This document shows positions 9,603 to 20,028 of a stretch of 64,000 nucleotides of DNA, in pieces. Position 1 is the first letter of the stretch. Every line of letters begins with the position of its first letter. The translations under genes and the position numbers were made by a program. Below the pieces are notes generated by a model. The model had not been told where the DNA came from. It searched no databases and saw only the letters and a list, made by a program, of their open reading frames with translations. The DNA lies in assembly GCA_023614405.1 (NCBI GenBank), contig JAJUPC010000225.1, forward strand, positions 124,001 through 188,000. The letters are read 5' to 3'. The DNA is from Avena insularis (lineage: Eukaryota; Streptophyta; Magnoliopsida; Poales; Poaceae).

Positions 9603-12600
9603 TGCTCCCCTTCTTGAATTGAAGTCGTCCTCGACGCAATCTCATCTTCCTCACCAAAGTAAGGCTTCAAATCTGCAATGTTAAATGTAGGACTAACCGT
9701 ACCAAAGTCTGCAGGCAACTCAAGTTTATATGCATTATCATTGATTTTCTCTAACACCTTAAAGGGACCAGCAGCACGTGGCATTAACTTAGACTTGCGT
9801 AAATCAGGAAAACGATCTTTACGCAAATGTAACCAAACAAGATCGCCAACATCAAACACAATATGCTTTCTCCCTTTATCCCCAGCAAGTTTATACTTAG
9901 CATTCATGTGTGCAATGTTATCTTTAGTAGTCTTATGCAAGTTTAATATCATTTCAGCGTGTTGTGTAGCATCTAAATTATGTTGCACCGAAGAAGGTAA
10001 AGGCAATAAATCAATAGGTGCACGAGGAACAAAACCATACACAATCTCAAATGGGCACATCTTTGTGGTAGAATGCAATGAACGATTATAAGCAAATTCT
10101 ATATGAGGTAAACACTCTTCCCACAATTTTAAGTTCTTCTTTAAAACAGCCCGTAACATAGTAGACAAAGTTCTATTTACTACTTTAGTTTGACCATCAG
10201 TTTGGGGATGACATGTAGTACTAAAGAGCAATTTAGTCCCCAACTTAGCCCATAAACATCTCCAAAAGTGGCTAAGAAATTTAGTATCACGATCAGAGAC
10301 AATAGTATTTGGCACACCATGCAAACGAACAATTTCACGAAAGAACAAATCAGCAATATGCGCAGCATCATCCGTTTTATGACAAGGAATAAAGTGTGCC
10401 ATCTTAGAAAACCGATCCACAACAACAACAACAAAAATACTATCCCTCCCCTTCTGTGTTCGTGGCAATCCCAAAACAAAGTCCATAGAAATATCCTCCC
10501 AAGGAACACTAGGAACAGGAAGAGGCATATATAAACCATGTGGATTAAGGCGAGACTTAGCTTTTTGACAAGTAGTGCAGCGTGCCACAAATCTCTCAAC
10601 ATCTCGACGCATACGTGGCCAAAAGAAGTGTGCAGCAAGAACATCCTCCGTCTTCTTGACACCAAAGTGTCCCATCAATCCTCCTCCATGCGCCTCCTGT
10701 AACAACAAAAGACGAACAGAGCTATCTGGAATGCATAGTTTGTTAGCACGAAACACAAATCCATCATTGAAGACGAACTTGTTCCAAGTTCTACCATCTC
10801 TACAATTCTGCAACACATCTTTAAATTCAGCATCATGCACATATTGTTCCTTAATAGTTTCCAATCCAAATATTTTGAAGTCAAGTTGAGATAACAAAGC
10901 ATAACGGCGTGACAAAGCATCAGCAATAATATTATCTTTACCCTTTTTGTGTTTGATAACATAAGGAAAAGACTCAATAAATTCAACCCACTTTGCATGA
11001 CGACGATTCAACTTAGCTTGACTACGAATATGCTTCAAAGGTTCATGATCAGAATGAATAACAAATTCCTTAGGCCATAGATAATGTTGCCAAGTTTCTA
11101 ATGTCCGAACCAACGCATATAATTCTTTATCATAAGTAGAATAGTTCAGACTAGCCCCACTCAATTTCTCACTAAAATATGCAACATGTTTTCCCTCTTG
11201 TAATAACACCCCTCCCAAACCAATTCCACTAGCATCACATTCAAGCTCAAAAGTCTTAGTAAAATCAGGAAGTTGGAGTAAGGGAGCATGTGTTAGCTTA
11301 TCTTTCAATATGACGAAGGCCTGTTGTTGTGCATCGCCCCAAACAAAGGGCACATCCTTCTTGGTAAGCTCATTCAGCGGCGCGGCAATTGATCCAAAGT
11401 CTTTGACAAAGCGCCTATAAAAACCAGCGAGGCCAAGAAAACTCCTCACTTGTGTGACCGTCTTTGGCTGCGGCCAATTCTCAATAGCTTCAATCTTGGC
11501 TGGATCCACTTCAATACCCTGTGATGTAACAACATAGCCAAGAAACGCAACTCGATTGGTGCAAAAGGTGCACTTCTCAAGGTTACCAAACAAACGTGCA
11601 TCACGTAAAGCATTGAAAACAGCACGTAAATGGTCCAAATGATCCTCTAAAGATTTGTTATAAATCAGAATATCATCAAAGTAGACTACCACAAAACGTC
11701 CAATGAAAGCACATAAAACTTCGTTCATTAATCTCATGAAAGTGCTAGGTGTATTAGTTAAACCAAACGGCATTACTAACCACTCATATAAACCGAACTT
11801 AGTTTTAAATGTTGTTTTCCAATTCATCTCCTAATTTCATACGAATCTGGTGGTAACCACTACGCAAATCAACTTTAGAAAACATGGTAGAGCCACTCAA
11901 TTCATTAAGCATGTCATCTAAACGTGGAATAGGATGATGATATCAAATAGTAATATTATTGATAGCTCTACAATCAGTACACATGCGCGAAGAACCATCT
12001 TTCTTAGGTACCAAAATAATAGGAACAGCACAGGGGCTAAGGGACTCACGAATATGATCTCGGTCGAGTAGTTCCTGAATTTGGCGTTGTATCTCCTTTG
12101 TCTCCTCTGGATTGGTTCTATATGGCGCGCGGTTGGGCAACGTGGCACCAGGAATTAGATCAATTTGGTGCTCAATTCCTCTAATAGGAGGTAGTCCTGG
12201 TGGCAGCTCAGCGGGAAAGACGTCCTCATATTCCTGCAAAAGGTTAGCAATAGCGGGTGGCAAAAAAGGAGGCATATCCTCAAATGAAAACAGAACCTCT
12301 TTGCAGACAATTGCATAACATTGAGTATTGTTAATATCTAGTTCAGCAATATCAATTTTATTTGCAAGCATACATGGACTCTTCAAACGAATTTCAGTAG
12401 CATGTGTAGAATCAGATTTAGTGTTCTTTGGTGGTATAAAATCTGCAGCAACAATCTGATTCTCACTTTTATTTTTCTCCTCAGTTTTAGCTCTACTAGC
12501 TCTAGCAAGATCATCTTTTAAAATCTGTTCGGGAGTCATAGGTTTTAGACCAATTTTCTTTCCATCATGCATAAGAGAATAGTGATTAGTTTTGCCATTA

Positions 12601-14358
12601 TGAACAGATTCTCTATCAAATTGCCATGGTCTACCAAGTAACAAAGAACAGGCTTGCATAGGTACAACATCACAATCAACAAAATCAGAATATGTACCAA
12701 TAGTAAAATGCACGCGTACCGTTCTTGTTACCTTGATCTTGCGAGAACTCTCAAACCATTGGATGTAATATGAATGTGGGTGTTGTCTTGTTGGAAGCGC
12801 AAGCTTCTCTACCATGTCAACACCGCCGATTATTACAACTCCCTCCATCAATGATGATCCGTATAGCTCTGTCCTTGACAACACCACGTGTTTGGAACAG
12901 GTTGTGGCGTTGATCTTGCTCAGATTTGCTCAATTGCACACTCAACACACATTGTGTAATTAAGCTCCTGTATTGATCAGCAGCTTCAGCTCCCATTACC
13001 TCTGTCTCTTCATCAGCATCAGAATTGTCTCCATCTCGAGCAGAAATAAGGGCTAGTGTATCTTCATCAAAGTCACTTGCTAAATCGTACTGACCATCTT
13101 CTCGCACCATCATTACACGTTGTGTTGTGCACTGTCTCTCAATATGACCAAAACCCCAGCACTTGCGGCATTGTATATCCTTTGTCTTACCCGTGGAAGC
13201 CATAGAAGATGCACTACGAGCAGGAGCATTGGATGATGGTGGAGGAGCAGCTGGGAATCTTGTGGTGGCCTTGGATGTGGTAGTAGCTGGTGGCGAATCA
13301 CGAGAAGGCGCTGATTGTCGGGACGTCCAAGTGGATGTGCGACCTGCAGAATTATTAGTCCTCCTCCATGGTGTTTGGCGATCCTGCACTTCACGTTCAG
13401 CTTTGCAAGCAAGATGAAACAAACGAGTGATAGAATTATATTCCTTATAATATAAGATGTGCTGAATGTCCTTGTTTAATCCACCAAAGAAACGTGCAAG
13501 CATTTGTTCATTAGATTTAACAAGACCACACCGAACCATCCCCGTTTGCAATTCCTGATAATACTCTTCTACAGAATTTTTCCCTTGCTCTAAACGTGTC
13601 AGATTCTTTAGTAAATCACGTTGATAAGTAGGAGGTACAAAACGAACACGCATAGCAGTTTTTAAAGCAGTCCAAGTACTAGGAATAGTAGTAGGATTTA
13701 AACTACAATACTCAGACCACCAAAGGGAAGCAAATTTAGTAAATTCACATGTAGCAGCACTAACACGCATATTCTCAGGATATTTTAAGCATGCAAAACG
13801 TTGTTCTACTTCCATCTCTCATGTAAGATATGCATCAGGATTATATTTACCCTCAAAAGATGGAATATTTAATTTAAGCTTTGCAACATGATCATCATCA
13901 CGCATCGTGGTCGAGCGCGGTAGTAATGTCGGGACGGCCAGCGTACCGTGGAGGTTGTTCAACCTCCTCGTCGAACAATAAATCGTCGTCGGGTCGTAAG
14001 TAGTACCGCCGTCATCCCTAATGTCGCAGAAGCAGCCGCGCGGAAGTCCGAGGTGCGTCACCGCAGCGGTAGCCGCCGGTGCGGCGGCAAATGAACCAGC
14101 AGTCCGACCCGTGATCGGAATGCGCCATGCGCCATGTGGGTGCGGGTGCGGGCAATCTGATCAAAAGCTCCTTGAACCGAACGTCAAGCTTGGCGTTAAA
14201 GGATTTCTCGAGTCCATCAATCTTGTCCACGGTGTTGGTGAGCTTGGTGTCAAACTCCCCTAGGCGTGTATCCACATCTTCGGCGACGACCAAGAGCGGA
14301 GAAGTGGGCATGTAGTTCTTGCTCGTCATTGTGGCGGGGTTCATGAAGTATCTGTCAT
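9293..14358 (-). pseudogene. gag-pol of element A (CRM-like chromovirus polyprotein)
   Basis: Order on the minus strand: gag start ATG 14358, gag core (about 13870-13500), linker, zinc knuckle (about 13175-13130), protease IDGGSCNN (about 12830), RT, RNase H, integrase and a tail in the LTR. The final 844 codons (11827-9293) are open. They hold the RT YFDD box (11672-11683), RNase H ([13 protein letters not shown]), the integrase zinc finger, the catalytic core and a basic C-terminus, ending in a GPITRSRAK tail. There is no classical chromodomain. Breaks: a frameshift close to the start, stop in place of Trp near 13817, frame change near 12830, stop near 11943 and frameshift near 11828. The third integrase catalytic acid is Lys (codon 10184-10186). 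Encoded activities would be capsid formation, processing, reverse transcription and integration. Confidence 0.85.
9603..9617 (-). promoter_or_regulatory. Polypurine tract of element A
   Basis: On the minus strand the purine-rich run CAAGAAGGGGAGCA directly precedes the LTR terminus TGATG. Confidence 0.65.
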
Positions 14359-15468
14359 GGTTAGTCCTTAAAAAGCACAGGTATATAGTACGGAAATATG
14401 ATGAAAGTCACGCGTAATCCGTCAAGCAATATACGAAGCTCTTACAAGTTCTTACCAAACAGCAGGAAAAGGCGATGTGCAACCGCGAGGATCAGTGGGT
14501 CCAGAGATTGAACCAAGCGATTACCAGGAGTCGAGACACCGCACGTGGAGAATATCTGTGGAGCTCTGGAAAGGCTTATCAAGGGGGGTTAGCAATTATC
14601 AAAACAGCAATGCAAAAGTTGAAAGAATGCTCAACGACGCATCGCGTCTGGTCCCGTGCTAGATCGTACTAGAGACGCGAGCCTAGATCACCAACGATGT
14701 CACGACGCGACACAACAAACAATGTATGATGATATGGCACCCTGAAAAGCGAACCGAGATGCAGAAAATCACTATGATGGCGAGTGTCTAGAACTGATCT
14801 ATGGGGTCTAAAAAAGAGGTTAGCCCAAAAAAAAATCGAAATTTTTTATTTTGCTCCAGAAAGCGCGCAGGCGCCAAAAAAATATCGCTATAACGGCCGA
14901 TGGAGAAAAGTGATCCCCGGGGTCGAAAAACAGTATAGCCAGAAAAAAAAATCGGAGGCGGTTCCAGACTTTTTTGCTCGCCTTCTGGACTTACGACCGA
15001 ACTCGGAGCTCGACTCGGACTTTAGCTAAACATGGAAACAACAAAGAAGGAAAGTAAAAAGAAATAACTAGGAAACAATAACTCAACTCGGACTCGTGCC
15101 GCGGCAGGATAAGTGATCGGATCCGTGTCGCGGTAGGAAGGCGGTGGCGGAGTGTTTAGGGTTTATGGTGGCTGGGTATATGGCGGCGGAATATGGTGGC
15201 GGAATATGGTGGCGGTGATCGGCGAGTGTGGCGGTGACTAGTATGATCAGAACTCGAAACTCTAAGGGACGAGACACTAAGACCAGTAACTCGACGCGAC
15301 GATGTAGACACAAATTCAACAATGCAAAAACTAAAAAGATAATGCGAGGCGTAGATCGGTTATGGGATGGATCTAAACTCTAACTGTGTTTTTGGCTTTT
15401 TCGTGGGTTATAGGTAAAAACAAATCTAATCTACGAAAAACAGTAAAATCTCACCGAGCAACCTAAAA
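14359..15468 (-). other. Untranslated leader of element A
   Basis: The counterpart of 5981-7053, in reverse orientation, with the same GACCCC and GGCCGTTATAG blocks. No coding capacity is convincing here. Confidence 0.6.
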
Positions 15469-15478
15469 TCTGATACCA
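15469..15478 (-). promoter_or_regulatory. Primer binding site of element A (tRNA-iMet type)
   Basis: On the minus strand TGGTATCAGA follows the 5' LTR after a two-base spacer, as in element B. Confidence 0.85.
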
Positions 15479-15480
15479 CT

Positions 15481-16395
15481 TGATAGGGCAAAGGTGTCCG
15501 ATCTTTCGATGAGATGGCGATAATCGATTTGGTGGAGTTCGGGCTTGACGATCCAACTACACGTGCGAGCACGGGCGCCAATGCAATCGCTAGGCCAATC
15601 TCCTGGAGGTTACCGATCCTGCGTGAACACGATCAGCCTGACCAGCGAGGGTCTTAATTCCTACCTGAAATCGAGAACAAGTAAGAACCAATATTGCAAT
15701 CAAGATATTGCGGATTAAGAGAAAAGCTTTATTGAAGAGGTGGGATCCTGAATAGGTGCAAAGTATAAGAGGCCTCTGCGACGCTCGAGCCTTGGCGAAG
15801 TTGCGACTATGGCTAACTTAATGTCTAAACAAAATCCGAGTCTAGGGGGACGGCTATGGGGAGTATTTAAGGGGTGGGGTTTTGGCCAGCCATGGAAGTG
15901 GTGGCCGAATCCAACCCTAAAAGTCCTTTTCCCCTCAAATACGGACTCTAAAAAGTGGCTAATTAAAATCCTGCGAAAATTACATGGGCCTGGCCCAAAA
16001 TAAAGGTGTCGCAGCATCATATTAAGCTATGGACGAATTCGTAAAGTATTGATCTTGAATATTTCGTCCAAGCCTTCTTTCTTCATTATGGTGGCCTCAA
16101 AGTTCTGAAATCTTCATCCGTGGCCTTCTCTTGGATCATCACATGCTTGCTGCCATATCCATGCATGGCCATGCTCCAATGCTTGTCCCTCTCATCCATG
16201 CTTGGTCCATCATTCCTAAGAGTAAGAAATGTATCTGATTTAGGCAGCATCATATTCTCATGTATGTGAGGAATAGTTCCAAGAAACAAAAGTACCTGAT
16301 AGTTAAGTTGTTTGGCACGAGATCTTGTGATGGGTCCTTGTATGTGTGTTGCTGTAGGTACAATGGTTGTATCAATAGTAGGGATATCCACATCA
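15481..16395 (-). repeat. 5' LTR of element A
   Basis: About 915 bp, from TGATGTGGATATCCC (16395 on the minus strand) to CCTATCA (15481). It matches 8695-9602 over its full length with few substitutions and small indels. Confidence 0.9.
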
Positions 16396-18018
16396 GTACG
16401 CGTGCATTTTACTATTGGTACATATTCTAATTTTGTTGATTGTGATGTTGTACCTATGCAAGCTTGTTCTTTGTTACTTGGTAGACCATGGAAATTTGAT
16501 AGATAATCTATTCATAATGGCAAAACTAATACTATTCTCTTATGCATGATGGAAATAAAATTGGTCTAAAACCTATGACTCTCGAACAGATTTTAAAAGA
16601 TGATCTTGCTAGAGCTAAAAATGAGGAGAAAACTAAAAGTGAGAATCAGATTGTTGCTGCAGATTTTGTACCACCAAAGAACACTAAATGTGATTCTAAA
16701 CATGTTACTGAAATTCGTTTGAAGATTCCATGTATGCTTGCAAATAAAACTGATATTGTTGAACTAGATGTAAACAATACTCAATGTTATGTAATTATCT
16801 GCAAAGAGGTTTTGTTTTCATTTGAGGATATGCCTCCTTTTTTGCCACCTGCTGTTGCTAACCTTTTGCAGGAATATGAGGACGTTTTTTCAGCTGAGAT
16901 GCCACCAGGACTACCTCCTATTAGAGGAATTGAGCATCAAATTGATCTAATTCCTGGTGCTACTATGTCCAACCGCGCGTCATATCGAACCAATCCATAG
17001 GATACAAAGGAGATACAACACCAAATTCAGGAACTACTCGACAGAGATCATATTCATGAGTCCCTTAGCCCATGTGTTGTTCCTATTATTTTGGTATCTA
17101 AGAAAGATGGTTCTTCGCGCATGTATACTGATTGTAGAGCTATCAATAATATTACTATTAGATATCATCATCCTATTCCACGTTTAGATGGCATGCTTGA
17201 TGAATTGAGTGGCTAAGATGGCCACGTACACAGAAGGGGAGGGATAGTATTTTTATTTTTGTGGATCGGTTCTCTAAGATGGCACACTTTATTCCTTTTC
17301 ATAAAATGGATGATGTTGCGCATATTGTTGATTTGTTCTTTCGTGAAATTGTCCGTTTACATGATGTGCCAAATACTATTGTTTCTGATCGTGATATTAA
17401 ATTTCTTAGCCACTTTTGAAGATGTTTATGGGCTAAGTTTGGAACTAAATTGTTGTTTAGTACTATATGTCATTCTCAAACTGATGGACAAACTCAAGTA
17501 GTGAATAGAACTTTGTCTACTATGTTGCGGGTTGTTTTAAAGAAGAACTTAAAATTGTGGAAAGAGCGTTTACCTCATATAGAATTTGCTTGCAATCGTT
17601 CGCTGCATTCTACCACAAAGATGTGCCCATTTGAGATTGTGTATGGTTTTGTTTCTCGTGCACCTATTGATTTATTACCATTACCTTCTTCGATGCAAAA
17701 TAATTTGGATGCTACACAACATGCTAAAATGATATTAAACATACATAAGACTACTAAAGATAACATAGAACACATGCATGCTAAGTATAAACTTGCTGGG
17801 GATAAAGGGAGAAAGCATGTTGTGTTTGATGTTGGAGATCTTGCTTGGTTACATTTGTGTAAAGATCGTTTTCCTGATTTGCGCAAGTTTAAGTTAATGC
17901 CACGTGTTGCTGATCCTTTTAAGGTGTTAGAGAAAAAATGCATATAAACTTGAATTGCCTGCAGACTTTGGTACGGTTAGTCCTACGTTTAACATTACAG
18001 ATTTGAAGCCTTACTATA
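16396..18018 (+). pseudogene. pol remnant of element B (protease end, RT start, integrase)
   Basis: Continues the frame interrupted at 8694. It has the protease end with LLGRPWKFD (about 16479-16505), a connector up to IRGIEHQIDLIPGA, and an RT N-terminus ending at [11 protein letters not shown] (about 17215). The sequence then jumps straight to the integrase core ([19 protein letters not shown]), so the RT catalytic core, RNase H and the integrase zinc finger are deleted. A long open piece (17450-17947) covers the rest of the integrase core and its C-terminal basic domain. The codon at the usual catalytic Glu position is CAA, Gln (17495-17497). Stops occur near 16504, 16998, 17214 and 17417. 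It is non-functional. Confidence 0.8.
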
Positions 18019-18098
18019 CCTACATCTACACACATACAAGGACCTATCTATTGATACAACCACTATACCTACATCTACACACATACAAGGACCTATCA
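18014..18098 (+). repeat. 49-bp tandem duplication at the start of the B 3' LTR
   Basis: CTATACCTACATCTACACAC starts at 18014 and again at 18063. The unit corresponds to the early LTR segment and replaces the normal pol-end/PPT/LTR-start junction. Confidence 0.75.
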
Positions 18099-18577
18099 CT
18101 CGAGCTCGTGTCAAGCAACTTTTTATCAGGTACTTTTGTTTCTTGGAACTATTCCTTATATGCATGAGAAAATGATGCTGCCTAAATCAGATATGTTTGT
18201 TACTCTTAGGAATGATGGACCTAGCAAGGATGAGAAGAACAAGCATTTGAGCATGATCATGCATGGAGATGACAGCAAGCATGTGAGGATTGAAGAGGAC
18301 CCCACGAGTGGAGATTTCAAAACTTAGCCACCATAATAAAGATTGAAGGCTTGAACAAAATATTTAAGATTAATACTTCACAAATTCGTCCATAGCTTAA
18401 TATGGTGTCGCGACACCTTTATTTTGGACCAGACCCATGTAATTTTCGCAGGATTTTAAATAGTCACTTTTTTAGAGTCCGTATTTGAGGAGAAAAGAAC
18501 TTCTAGGGTTGGATTCGGCCACCACCTCTATGACTGGCCGAAACCCCATATTTTCCTCCTTAAATACTACCCATGGC
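18016..18577 (+). repeat. Truncated, diverged 3' LTR of element B
   Basis: Homologous to the first ~560 bp of the family LTR, with the LTR tail frame, the 'GGTGTCGCGACACC' area and the CTTAAATACT region. It loses homology near 18577, so the last third is missing. It is clearly more diverged than the LTRs of A. Confidence 0.7.
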
Positions 18578-19990
18578 CAGAATGGGTAACGATTTCGGCG
18601 AGCGTCCCAGTTTACCGGGTCTGGCACCAGGTTGTCCGGGCAATTCCGGCATGGATTTCGGTTCACCGGTTCTGTCGCCGGATTGAGTTAGAGCTTCTTC
18701 TTGTGAGCGCTTGGTTTCTTCTCTTGTGTTTTTTCATAGGATTCATAACCAAGGATGCACAAAGTAGTATGAAATACCAGACCATTCAAAGTCAGACAAT
18801 AAGAGGAATTAACCTCAGAAGCTTGGCTCAGGCTTGAATTATCTATATCCACTTGGAAGACTTGGTGGTAAAGATTTAGAAACGTCCGTAGTCTTTGAAC
18901 CGCATCAATACTAAACGCTAGACTCTATGCTTCGGCATTCAACTTACATGTCCTACTATATTTACTTTTCTGCCCCATAATTAGTACACTACATAAAATG
19001 AAATTTGGTTCAAACTCAATGGGGCGCACGACCCTAAATCTAGGCGTGAGATGTCCTCCAGCTTCCAGCTTCTCAAGAATCTATCGCGGAGCAATGCCAA
19101 ACGTCTAAAATCCATGACCAGCAATTCGGAAAGCAGCCCAATAATTACAAAGGTATGCCACCGCCAAGTGAAGAAAATGTTTGGATCCCGTTCTATTTCT
19201 TTCACTTGCTCCCACCTTCCTCGTTCATCCACCACCGTGGAAGATCTTCCCGACCTCAAGGTATGCTCCGCATTCCCGCCTCAAGGGCTCTCCTCCAACA
19301 ATTCTCCACTGCCGTTCCCGAACTTCTCCCACATCACCTAACCTAAGCATTCTCTACCTATGAACCTACACGCCGTGAGGGCATTCCCCACCAGCATTCC
19401 CCACCACCGCCACAATACTCCGAGTCCTCCGCCTCCATCCTTTCCTGGGCATAACTCTAGCTTGACAATCATCAATTGCCAGATCAACAGCTCATTAGGG
19501 AGGAAAGGGGAGGTGAACTAGCGCTGCAACAACCAATAGCCGTTGGTATCATACAAGGCTGCTCCTGGTTGGGCTAGGCTAGTATTTCTCCTCCCAAGAG
19601 GTGGCTGTCAGACCATGTAAAATAAGGTCTGTCGCAAACATGCCTGCTCCACCAGCAATGATGCCAAAAATCGCCCCGAGAAGCTGGATCGAGGGATTTC
19701 TGCAAAGCTGAACTGTTTCAGAACACACCCTAAGCCACAGAAATATACATCACATCAGGTACAAACATGCACGAAATTAGTGGATGCCACAGATTATACA
19801 TCACATCATCAGTACACAATAAAAGGCATGGTGACAGGTAAAGTTCCTTTCAGCAATAAGGACCAAAATAACTTTTTCCAAATCCTGGCAATGATTATAG
19901 CACTCAGAAGATCACAACAAATATCAGTCTAGTAATAAGCAGCAAAAAAGGATGCCTACTGAAGCAGCAAGCATAGGATACAAGTAAAAT
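18578..19990. other. Unassigned spacer between element B and the eIF5-mimic gene
   Basis: A short CCGG-rich stretch (18595-18685) is followed by ordinary sequence. An open frame at 19051-19341 has no family I recognise. No LTR, TIR or RNA gene was identified. The part nearest 20028 probably includes the 3' UTR of the minus-strand gene, but the polyadenylation site cannot be placed. Confidence 0.4.
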
Positions 19991-20028
19991 ACTCAAACCA
20001 ACATCCGGGCAGTCTCTGGTATCACACT

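Larger units (their letters stand above)
8695..16395 (-). mobile_element. Element A: complete CRM-like Ty3/gypsy retrotransposon inserted in B
   Basis: A 7.7-kb element on the minus strand with two LTRs (8695-9602 and 15481-16395), a primer binding site, leader, gag-pol and polypurine tract. It is flanked by a perfect 5-bp target-site duplication GTACG (8690-8694 and 16396-16400), and the interrupted protease frame of B resumes right after it. The LTRs differ mainly by small indels, including a 14-bp absence in the left copy near 8912, so insertion looks fairly recent. Gag-pol carries several frame breaks, so A is not autonomous. CRM-clade assignment rests on gag motifs, LTR start TGATG and a polyprotein tail running into the LTR. 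Confidence 0.9.
5050..18577 (+). mobile_element. Element B: CRM-like Ty3/gypsy retrotransposon, split and truncated
   Basis: Plus-strand element in two pieces, 5050-8694 and 16396-18577, separated by the insertion of element A. Parts in order: 5' LTR (5050-5968), iMet-type primer binding site, leader, gag, start of protease, then the A insertion. After it come protease and RT N-terminus, a large internal deletion at about 17215 that removes the RT core, RNase H and integrase zinc finger, then the integrase core to C-terminus and a truncated 3' LTR. Many stops and frameshifts are present. The precise LTR start at 5050 against gag sequence of C suggests that B inserted into C, but the other flank is lost. 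Confidence 0.8.

Noticed and set aside
19051..19363. Overlapping short open frames on the plus strand
   Set aside because: Three frames open at once, no recognisable domain and no splice or promoter context that can be trusted.
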